Below, one piece after another: positions 25,701-37,700 of a stretch of 64,000 nt of DNA (within the stretch, counting starts at the first letter, position 1; each line of letters begins with the position of its first letter). The position numbers were made by a program, and so were the translations under genes. Under the pieces are notes generated by a model. It worked only from the letters and a program-made list of their open reading frames with translations, was not told the DNA's origin and searched no databases. This DNA is from Stictocephala bisonia (taxonomy: Eukaryota; Arthropoda; Insecta; Hemiptera; Membracidae). The stretch is from the NCBI GenBank assembly GCA_035578905.1, contig JAQJVL010000122.1, positions 1,967,066 through 2,031,065 of the forward strand. The letters are read 5' to 3'.

Positions 25701-28700
25701 AATATGTTTGTTTTGTCAGTCACAGCTCAAGGTTTATTAATTCATTCATGACAAATCTAGAAGTCATACATATTAATTTGCTTATAATTTTAAAGCAGAT
25801 ATTTGAAGGTTCGTAAACATTTATTGCATAATTAAAGCTATATTTAATTGCAAATCTCTTTAGTTTAGAGTTTATTCATTTGCTAGATAATTTTTATTTT
25901 ATTTATATACAGCTATCACATAAAATACATACTTTAGAATAAGCATACTAAATATAATGGTTTATGGTCTCAGTTAATTTAGTTTAATTTTGATTTTTAA
26001 AATTATTAATTTATATGTTAATTAACAAACTTATAACACAAAAAGTTAAAGTTTTTTTAAGTTCGGAACAAAATGATGTATTGTTATTACAAACTATTAT
26101 TATCTATAGAAGCTTGTCTGAAAAAGATACCTAATAACTGCCTATATTATATTGTTAAAAAGGCACAAAATACAAGAATATGGTCTGAAAACCATCCATA
26201 TTGTTGCTGATTAGTTATAATCAAAGTTAAGAAAATTCAAAATCAACTAAATTTGTATGTATATTACTTTATTATACCTCAAAAATCTTATAAAGCTTAG
26301 TTAATTAAGCCAAAATAATGTTTGGTTTTTGTTTTTGATAAATATATACAAAGAGATTTGCATGCAACATATTTGCATAACTGAGATTCATTCTTCAACT
26401 TGGAGTTGTTATAAAAATAATATGTTTCTTGTTATGTGCAATACTATTGTTAATCTCTAGTCAAATTACCTTTGACATTTTCCAGGTTTGGTCCCAACCC
26501 CGCTTTTTATGTAAGATGTAACCCAGAGCCATCCCAGTTAACCACGAGGCCGCTCTCACATGTGTCTTGACATACTCAAACCCATAGTTTCGCTGTGTCT
26601 TGTCGGTTCTGATAAACACAACATAATGTTCTGTCAGATTTGAACTGTCAATATGAAATAAAAAAATACAATCAATGAAAAACATTATTTCATTTGAAAT
26701 GTTTCTTACCGTCCTTAAGCACCTATAAAGCAATCACAATTTTTTTTAAACACCTGAAATAGATACCAGAGAAAAAGACAGAGTACTGTATATTTTCCGT
26801 TCTTGAAATATCTGAATACATTTTCCCCAACGATGTATCTACACTTGTATTGTTCACTATCATAGACTTTCCAGGTACATCCTTATACATAATACATGAA
26901 GCCGTTTTTTGTCAACACAATTCCTCTCTTATTTCTTGACCAAATTAGACGATTGAGGTGTCAAAAGTTTGCCTCTGTCCATAGTTTTGCAATAAGGTCT
27001 TAATTCTTGAATTTTTCACCCTGAAGGGCACGGGAAGCCCTCAAAGTTAATTTTTCACCCATAAGAATAACATGGAGTGAGATTTAAATGAATCTAAAAG
27101 TAACAGCTGTTTAAATGTAAATAATGATTTCCAAAAAGTAACAGCTGTTGGAATGTAAACAATAGTAATTGTAATATTGAGAAGGTTAGATCTGTCATAA
27201 TGTTAAACCAGGGAAGGTTGTAAGCATGGTTTTATTCACATTCGATAGTAGGGCTCCGCTGCACTGGACTTGCAGGTTTAAACAGTTTTCTAATGCAGTA
27301 ATTTTATTTATTTAATTAATCATCAGCTGTAAAACAAAACAAATGAAATAAACACGTTTAAAATAGGCTAAGTAAAATCATTGAGTGTTCATACTCATAA
27401 ACGTAGCAACACAAGTAATGTGAGTTCTCAGTATAAATAAACACAAGTAATGATACTGTAAATAAATTTAATATTGCGATTTTACGTTATTCAGTTAATC
27501 TACTATAGTTTGTAGTTAAAAATTAAAAGCCGGTGTAATGAGCGCAGTGAGTGACGAGGTTGCAGGGGTGTCTCCTAGCAGTTGTACATTAGAGGTTCAT
27601 GATTATTTTGAAAATTTTATCAAATCTCTAATAGTAATTAATAATTTATTTAGAATGTACTAATTGAACTGGGCTGCCCTTGATCATGTCAGACCTTTAA
27701 GTCAGTATTTGTTTAAGCATTGACTGTAGAAACAGACAGACCATAGTTGTGTATTTGCTGTAGATATGCGCATGTGCTGCTATCTATTAGTGAGTGGTTT
27801 CAAGTAAGTGCTCAGATGATTACTTTGCACACCACTAATGTATGCTGGAGAGAGACAGAGAGAGTGAGACCACTGCGGTTACCTTTGAAGATAGAACAAG
27901 AACTATTTTGAGGACGACAGAAAAACTGGTTTCATACAAAAATTTGAGCGAACAGTCTTCTTGTTTTTAAAGTTAATGTTTTAAGGTTTAGTTAAGGAAT
28001 TCCTAAAATAACCTTAAAAGGATTCAAGGAGTTTTTAAACCTTATTCATTTGTAATTAAAGATCAAGTCCAGCTTAAGAAAGATTATAATCCCTATATAC
28101 AAGTTGAAACAAAAAAATGGAAACGATTTCACAACGTTATTTTTTCCATAGAAAATTTGATAATTTAATTTTTTTTGTTATAATTGGGTTCCATAAAGTA
28201 TAATTTCTTATCAGAATAATTTACATGAAACCTGTAAATATCGGAGAAATAATATTGTTCAAATTAGTTACTTTGAAATTCATATGACCACGGCTCTGGA
28301 AAGGATAAACCTTCCAAAGTCTGGTTTGTGGAAATTAATTTCTCTTGAATAGACTTGAAAATCTTGAAGATTTTCGTCAAATCCTCGTGGGGCAACCCCC
28401 TGAAAAGATTAAATGTCGCTAATGTCATCAAAAAGTGTATTCTTGGTAACCATGATGATGTACAAGATTTCACTTTTACAAGTGAATCTATACAAAAGTT
28501 GTAACAGCGTTACTATATTTTTTTCCATCCTGTATAATATGTGATGCCATTTTTTGTTAGTTTAACTTCTGCCTTATTTCTTGATCAATTTTAACATAGT
28601 GAGTCAGGTAAGGTAAATAAATTTACACATTATGATTTTACTAATTACACTGAAACAACTATTATTTGCATTCAAAATCTACATGACAAGGCCGAAGGCC

Positions 28701-31700
28701 GAGGTTTCACGAGCACAGCAAATGACGTGGTTGGCAAGCTAAGCGTGCTGGGGAGTCCCCTAGTTCTGTATAAATCCAAGTTGGATTTTTGATTGAAACT
28801 ATAATTTTTTGTGTATGTGGATTAAAGTTGCTCTTTCAATCTAAATTTGTATTGAAAATTGGAACTCAATATGCACTATGGACCAAATAATGATATTTGA
28901 GACTTTTTATGTACTCAATAGTATAATTTAGTGTGGTTAATAAACAGAAGTAATGATTTTACTTTGCAACAAAATGTTCACTTTTGAAGAAAATAGGAAA
29001 TTCGGCTGTAACCTCTAACCTCATGCCCCTTCTAGTTCCAGTTCTTGAGATGTAAAAATCAAATTTACAAAAACGAACTAGAGGGCATCAGCTAGGTACA
29101 TACACAGTAACTGCAGCACCAGATGGTAATTGATAGTAAAACGCATTGGCGAAGGATGCAGCAGTGGTACCAACATAACAGGCTGCTAGCAGATACAGTC
29201 CTCTGCGGTGATTGGACAAGGGCAGCAGAAGCAGTGGTGCCAACACGTATAGCTGCATGTCCATTGAAAGGTACCATGTCTGCAGCAAGCACTGAACAGA
29301 CAAAAGGAAAATTACTCATCAGAAGGCTCATCTACAAGAAAACAAAATGTTTGCTTAAAATACAAGTAGTTTAGAGAACAGAACAGAGAATAAAGTGTTT
29401 TGTTGGGTAACTTAATTAAAGTGATACAAGAACCATTTCTATTAGGTAATAAATCTAAATATACATTTAGTACATTTGAAGCAAGTTAACACCTTACTCT
29501 GCCGTGGTGATTTAAAAATCTGTTGGCATTTCATTGATCAATTTTGACAGCCTTTAAGATCACTTGTGTATTGAACCATACTTGTATTGATTAGGTTGGA
29601 TGCCATTTATATTTGAATAAAAGTAAATTTGTACTTATTAATCAATATAAAATTGGTCAGTAGCGTAGTTAGTTGAAGCCCAGCTTCATAAGTTAAAGAT
29701 TCTCAATTGGATCCCAATCAGATCATAACAAATTTTGAGAATCAGCTAATAAACACTAGCTGTTCATTTGTCATTGGGCTATTAATTAATGACACTTTCT
29801 AAGGATAGTCGGCCTTAGTTTGTAACAATGACTACATTCGCTCATATAAACTAATCATACTCATTCAAAATTTATATTCGTCTATTTCCTGACGATAAGC
29901 GTGTTTTGAATGAATAAATTTTGTGTTATAGTAAATAGAATATCGATGAATTAATTATGATAAGTTGAAAGACGGCCAACCAGTTAAAAATATCTGTCAC
30001 TTCAGTGTTTCAGGGTAAATGGGGACACTAAGGGCCCCTTGAGGAGGGACAGTCCCTACCCCATTTTAAAAATAAAACATCTAGATGGGGAATTCCCTAT
30101 TCATTAATCCATTTTTAAGAAAAAGAAAAAAAACTTAAATGAGACCATTTGAGACAAATTAGACTAACAATTTTTGCCTGAAGATATATTTATCAAATTG
30201 AAAAATAAAATTAGTAATCAGTAAATGATGGTTTCAAAACAAATAAAAATGTCTTTATTCCAGAAACAATACATATTTTCACAATTTGTACAAAAAGTTT
30301 GCATGGAACATGCCAAAAAAAGGAATTATTTGATACAATAGACACAACAATTGAAAAATATAGTCCTAATAATAGATAATATATGATATAATACTTATAG
30401 AACACTAGGATAAATGTTGGCTAGGCAAAACCATAATTGTATTTATATATGCTGAGCAAAACTGAATAATAAAAATTGCAGGTTTTTTCTTACTTACATT
30501 CTTACATATGAGACGCCAACACAACGTTGTGCGTATTTTAAGGCGAATATGAATGGTTTTATGAGTGTAGGATGAGTGTGAATGAGTGTAGTCTGGTTAC
30601 TAACTGAGTTCAACTGTTCCTCAGAAAGGGCAATTTATTAATAGCCCAACAGCCAGGGCAACTAAGGGACCTACAGCTTTACGTGGAATCCGAACCACGT
30701 AGTGCTGGTCTGATTTTCAGCTAATTGACAAGCCTAATACTCAGTTATCTCCCCCACACAACATCCGCACAATGATTACCACCTAACATGGACAACCCAG
30801 ACTTCTCTAGTAGTGTCCACGCCGATAGCAACCACCAAGCGGACGCCATGTTTGTGCATGAAGCAAACTTATCTTCTACTGTAGACTGTCCCTAATACTG
30901 ATATTACTATGCAGATTACCACTGATTATATAAACAAACAGACAAACAATGCATTCAATGTAGACACCCGCTTGTGCTGCTATCTAATGACAAATGATTT
31001 CAAAAAAGTGCTTGGACAACTGTTTTATGAACTATATATATTTTTCCATTCTGTCTATGCCAGAGGCAGTTTTAGTTTGTGTACAGCCTTGTTAAGGGAC
31101 AACGGTCCAAACCCATCAAGCAAAATTCTAAGTGGACCTCCCGGAATTTGAACCCGTGGCCCTCTGCATATGAAGTAGGAGTGCTAACCACTAGGCTAGC
31201 AAGAGACCTAAAATAGTTATTAGTAACAAGCTCAGCTATTAGGGCCTACTTCGGCATGTGCCGGGCAGAGGGATAGAGAGGGAACTGCTGATGCTACCTG
31301 TGAAAACGGAACATGAACCATTTTCATAGGACAGGAAAACCTGCTTCACAGGACCAATATCAGACAGTCTTCTTGTTTCTATTGTCTGCTATTTCTATAC
31401 AGCTGAAATAAATCTTGTCATGATGTTCACGTCATATCTGTATACAAGGTGGGTGGAAGGGCCTGTGTTAAAAACTAAACGGCTTCTGGAAAAAATATGT
31501 AAGATGAAATAAATATGCATGATTTTTCATAATCCTAACCTATTCAAAACAACATCTGACAAAATTATAAGGAAAATTGTTGACTACTGTACACTTTAAA
31601 TACAATATTTCTAGTGTATAAATGAATTAAAATTTTATGTTTGAAAAACTTTGTTCTAATTTAAATTAATAATGTTTGTATATTCTTTCAAATACATGAA

Positions 31701-34700
31701 TAACTGTGGATGAACACAAAGTTAATAAAACATGTTAATGGTATGATTTTACAATGTTTATAAACGTGTAACTCACAGTTCGGTAAGGGTTGACATAGTT
31801 GCTGATGAAGAGCAGGCTGGACCACCAGTAGTCAGCACAAGAGTTGGCTCGAAAACCAACAAACCTCTTCCAAAGAGGGCCCTCAGACATGTACAGCAGC
31901 ACACAGCCTTCCAGCAGCATGGCTGCAGCAAACAACGGAGTCAGTCTGTTCAACAGTATGGTCTGATTTAGAAAAGCTATTTGTTGGGTTTCATGTCAGT
32001 TTAAGCTAAAATTGTAACCGGAATAATCATTAGGGTCTTCATGTCATGTGAAGCATCGTATATATAATATTAAGCCTGTAAAATCCACATCATCAGGTTT
32101 TAATTTTATTTAAGGAGATAGCATCATAAAGTCTACGTTAATTTTATTGTCATATTTCGTTATTATAAAAATATGACCTAGTAATGTTCTCAACTAAAAA
32201 TTACGCAATTTTGAATATCCCAATTTTTTTTAAAGGCATAAATAAGGTTTGATAAATAAAATAATGTCTTTTTAAACTAATTATCAGAAACTTATCTTGC
32301 CTTCTAGAGAGAAATTCTAAAATAGTTTTAATTTCTTCATATTAAGTTTGATTCTAGTTACTACCTCATGTATCGCTTGTAGTAAAAGTGGACCAGGTTG
32401 AAGGGCTGACCCTGAGCACGGGCTCCCAGGAAATGATACGTCAGGAGACACCCTGACATCAGAAAAAATATCTCCACTGCCAACATCATGTTCAGTAGAG
32501 GAGCCATGAACCAAGCTGTGGTATACTGCAACACAATTATTTATTTAACAATCAATAATTTTCCAATCGGCAAATTATTACATACTGTAATATATTGTTA
32601 AATCTAATTCTATCTAGAAATATCACGCCACTGTTGTACATCGTATGATAATCAGGTGATGTTAATAAACTGTTCTGGTTGGCTGAAACCCCTACGCTGA
32701 CCTACCCCAAAGGGTCATCCCACCTGCCTGACCTGCGAGTCAGTCTTCAGTCGCTGTCGCCCTCCGTCTCCTGTCTGTACCGTGGCCAACCAGACGTTAT
32801 TACAGTGTAATCATGTGTTTATTCAACCTTCAATAATTACTTATACTACATACGTAAAAGTGGCGACGAAAAATCGGAAAAGTTTGGATCCATTGTAAGG
32901 CACGATGCTCGGAAACGGAACGTGTGTCTTCAACTTCAATAATGTAACTACGAAAACATTTCAAAAGTGAACAGCGTTTGATCAGTGTAGAAAGGTACAG
33001 TGTTCCATCACATTTAGGTTATTACAAGTTAACTGTGCTTGGTCAATGTAGCAAGGTACATTGTTCCATGCCGTTAGACGGAAGCTTCATTGAAGAATTC
33101 GGCAGTGTGTTAATCTTGGGCACTTCAACAATGGCTACAATCGGTAACATTGGATATTTCGACAGCAGCGAAGAATCGTGAGCTACGTACATAGAACGAT
33201 TCGAACTTTTCTGTGAGTGTAATGCATAGAAGACAGCAATAAATTAAGTAAGTTTTTAACACTAGTAGAGATGAAAACGTACAACTTATTAAAAGACTTA
33301 TTAACTCCGAAAAAACCAGCAAATAAATCGTACAAAGTAACTGCGGAATCAATTGAAAAACATCTTCGCCCTAAACCATAATTCACAACAGAACGTTATA
33401 AATTTAGTAGACGTGATCAACAAGAGTACGATTCAGTTTCTGAACATATTATGTAGCTCTAAGTATTGCCAGTTTGGTGACAAGTTACCTGATTATCTCA
33501 GAGACCGGCTCGTCAGCGGTATAACACTCAGTACTTCTAGGGGAGGAAGAGCTTACATATGAGACGCCGACACAACGTTGTGCGTATTTTAAGGCGAATA
33601 TGAATGATGATATGAGTGTAGTCTGGTTACTAACTGAGTTCAACTGTTCCTCAGAAAGGGCAATTTATTAATAGCCCAACAGCCAGAGCAACTAAGGGAT
33701 CTACAGCTTTACGTGGAATCCGAACCACGTAGTGCTGGTCTGATTTTCAGCTAATTGACAAGCCTGATACTCAGTTATCTCCCCCACACAACATCCGTAC
33801 AGTGATTATCACCCAACATGGACACCCCAGACTTCTCTAGTAGTGTCCACGCAGATAGCAACCACTGAGCGGACGCCGTGTTGGTATTAAGAGGACCGAG
33901 CATCCAATCTGTCGCCTACAACCTCCCGAACAATTTGTCTTCAAGTAGCTGGGTTACAGCACTGCGCCACCAGTTCCGACAAGGCGGTCCAGTTGGCTAC
34001 ATCAATGGAGGTAGCAGAAAGAGGTGTCACATCCCTAACATCTCGACCTGATAGTAGCAGAGTTCACGCATTGCAGAGGCCTTCTACTAGACAGCGGCAA
34101 TCTCAGAGCAACAAAAGTGCAGTGCAGTATCAAGTGGCAAGCAGGCGTTCTCAAATACGAGTTCTGTGCAGAAATCAGACTCTCAAAAATAAATTCAAAT
34201 AACATTTTGTAGATACTTCTAAAACTCAAGTTAACTGTTACCATCAAGTTTATGATATCTCTAATATTTTCAAGTGTGACAAAAATGTTAATAATATAAA
34301 TAATGTTGAGTCTATATTTGTACATGAAATTGAACCAATTACTGTAAAATGCAAGTAGAAGGGAAAATGGTACATTTTGAAGTTGACAGTGGCGCTTGGG
34401 CCTCTGTTATATCTGAAAACTTTTATAGAGAAAATTTAAACCAAGTTAAATTACAGCAAACTGATTTAGAGCTAAATTCTTATACTCATGAAAAAAATAA
34501 ACCAGTTGCTAAATTAGATGTAAAAGTTAATTACCAGAATGAAACTGAACAATTAGATTTATATTTTATTAGTAATGGTTCAAATCCTTTATTAGGTAGA
34601 GATTGGGTTAAAGAGTTTCAAATTGTTGTTTGTATTCCAAATACAAACTATGTCAGTCAGATTAATAAGGCAGGAAAAGAAATTAAAGGAACAAATCCAA

Positions 34701-37700
34701 CTGTAAATTGTCTGTTTTCTGAATTTCCTAATGTATTCACTGATATATTAGGTTGTTTCAAAGGAGAACCGATTCAGTTTAAGCTTAAAGAAAATGTCAA
34801 GCCTAAATATCACAAACCAAGAGCTATACCATTTGCACTAAGAGATAAAGTATAAAAAGAATTAAAACGTTTAGAAGCTGAGGGAATTACTGTATTTCTA
34901 ATGTAAAATCAAGTGAATGGGGCACTCCTATTGTTCCTGTGTTAAACGAAATGGTTAAATTCGTATTTGAAGGGAATTTAAAGTTACCTTAAATCCGCAT
35001 CTTGAAGTAGATAGACATCTTATCCCTAGGATCGAAGAATTGTTTACAACTTTACAAAAAGGAGAAAAGTTTTCTATAATCGATCTGTTACAAGCGTATC
35101 AACAGCTGATACTAGCAGACGAAAGTAAACAGTATTGTACCATAAGTACTCATAAGGGTCTGTTTGTGTATAACCGCATCGCGTCCGCGCCCGGATTATT
35201 TCAGATAACTATCGAGCAGACGTTACAAGGGATACCAGGAGTGGCTTCATTCCTTGATGATGTTATTATAACTGGTAGGGATACTAAAGAACACATTTAT
35301 AGGATAAGTCAGGTTTGGCAAAAGTTAGGTGATAAGGGTCTAACAATCAGTACAAATAAATGTGAATTTTTCAAAGGCAATATAGAATACTTAGGTTTTG
35401 TTATCACTAAGGAAGGGTTAAGCACGTCCCCAGATAAAATAAACAGTTGTTGATGCACCGATACCCAGAGATATTACTCAGTTGAAAGGGTTCCTTGGTC
35501 TTGTAAATTACTCTAGCAAATTTGTATCCTCCGTAGCTACTATTAACTCCACTGTACAGTTTAATAAAGAAAAATGTAGAATTTAAGTGGGATAAAAATG
35601 TTATGATAGCCTTTCAAGCAATTAAAAATAAGCTTGTATCCGCAGAGGTATTAGCACACTATGATCGTAAATTACCTATTAAGCTAGCTTGTGATGTTTT
35701 ATCTTGTGGAATAGCAGCAGTCTTAAGTCAAGCTCAAACAGATGGTAGTAAGACACCTATTAGTTTTGCTAGTAGAGTCTTAAACTCAGCAAAAAAAGCT
35801 TATTCACAAATCGACAAAGAAGCGGGGTGTAAAACGATTTAACCAATACTTGTATGGTGGACCATTCATACTTTGGACCGACCATAAACCATTATTGTTT
35901 TTGGAGAGAAAAAGAGTTTGCCAACTTTTGTAGCAGGTAGATTACAACGCTATGCGTTATTTCTATCGGGGTATGAGTACTGTAACAATGTGATTTACGT
36001 AGATGGTCTCTCCAGATTACCATTACCTGTAGAATTTATTAATGACAATGCTTTACATATTAACTACGTAGGTACATATTTAAAATTTATTCAAGATAAT
36101 GGCGATGTTTGTAATAGAGGGGAAACAGAAATAAGTTCCAACAGCTGATGGAGCCCTGACGTCACAAACAACCCCTACTATCACAAACCCTGTGACGACA
36201 CCAGCCCGCCACTCCACTCCACGTCACATCCTGCCACGTCACTCCTTGGCTCCTCGTGCGTCTACGTTACCACAGTCAAACATCCAACCTCACCCGACAA
36301 CTCCTAAAACAGTTCAGGATCAGAGGCGCTACTCTATGCGTAAAGGCTCGGTCACACTGAGCGACTTTACTCGCCGCTACTCGAGTAGCGACTACTAATC
36401 GCTAGGTGTGACATAGTCATTAGTTGCGACTAATACTCGCTGGCTAGTGAAAATTCGGTAGCGCGAGGAATAGGACATGTTCAATTTTTGACGCGACTAG
36501 TAGTTGGTAGCCGACCTTGAATTAAGCAACTCATTGAATTTTGGTAATGATAACCGCATAATATTGAAGTACGACTGAGGGTCCTCACTCGCTAGTTCTT
36601 TCATAAGCGTGGCCGAGGCACCAAATTTACCCCTCCTACCTATCCAATCATGAACCCACTTCTGTTTTTTCTTATTTTTTGTGTTAAAAGCAACTCCACG
36701 CAAAGTTCTGAGACACTCGTCAACAACAGACGTCGTAAAGCCTGTCGGCTTATTCCCGCAGATGACATGACACTGGTTATCACTCCGCACACCACAGAAC
36801 CTCAATAGCCACTACTAGTCGCCTAGTGTGACTGCAGGGAAGAATTTATTGGCGAGTGCGATTAGTAGCGCGACTTGTAGCGGCGAGTAAAGTCGCTCAG
36901 TGTGACAGAGCCTTAATAGAAAGCCAGTAACGAAACTTAATTTGTAATCTAAATAGTTTAGTAATGTATCCACAATATTTATCTTAGTTATTATGCATAT
37001 TCATAATCATTATGTTGTATTTTTACTTTTATTAAATGATATCTAATTTTATAGTTCTTGTTGTATAACATTAAAATTGTAATTTTGTTAAAGACTAGAA
37101 ACTAAGCTTCAAGATCATCAATGTACTTTCAAACTTAAAGGGGGAGGAATGTAATATATTAAGTTAAAATTTTTATTAACAATTTATAATTTAATAGAAT
37201 TATAAATTGTTAATAAATAAAAACCTAGTTGATGTTAAAGAGTGTTATCCATGTGACAAATTAATACATAAGAGCAGTTTCCAGTGAGTCAGATATGACT
37301 TAAACGTTTTATACCTTCTGGAAGTTTATCATCGAGTAGCTCGGGAATAACAGGCTGATATTAAAGCGATGACCCAGTACAATCCAGTAGATGGCAAAGA
37401 CTCGAAGGCCATCCAGCATGTTGAGGTGGTCCTTCTGTTCAGGAGGGTTGAACAGGTTGCGCAGATTGGTATATGCAGAAAAACACAGTAAGATCCTCTT
37501 CTCTTTGGCTGGTAAAAAACATAGTGTTTGCAAAAATTTGAAGATACATTTTAAAAAAAGTTCAAATTGTTAATCAAGCAATCATAAATTAAACTGCAGA
37601 GATTTAAACTAACAATAAATAGATGTTCAACTCTTTAAATCACAAACATACTTTGGCCACTAATAGCTGTAGGCTACATATTCATTATCAGTAGTCATTT

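Larger units (their letters stand above)
32586..37218 (+). mobile_element. Decayed Ty3/Gypsy LTR retrotransposon in intron 6
   Basis: The order is 5' LTR-like region (starts TGTAATATATTG, about 280 bp), primer-binding-like TGGCGACGAAAAATC near 32862, gag from 33131, protease, reverse transcriptase, RNase H, C-terminal tail, and a purine tract AAAGGGGGAGGAA ending at 37149 before a second TGTAATATATT. Integrase is missing and the 3' LTR seems truncated after about 20 bases. It lies opposite to the host gene's transcription. It is interrupted by a SINE (33550-33975) and a Harbinger element (36344-36913). Many stops and shifts make it dead. Confidence 0.88.

Noticed and set aside
31945..31975. 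Alternative acceptor extending exon 8 upstream (AATCAG)
   Set aside because: It gives the wrong phase relative to exon 7 and runs into a stop; the AACAG at 31946 keeps the frame and the conserved R-L-x-P join.
34035..34325. 96-codon minus-strand frame
   Set aside because: It is the shadow of the Gypsy gag-pol junction on the opposite strand.
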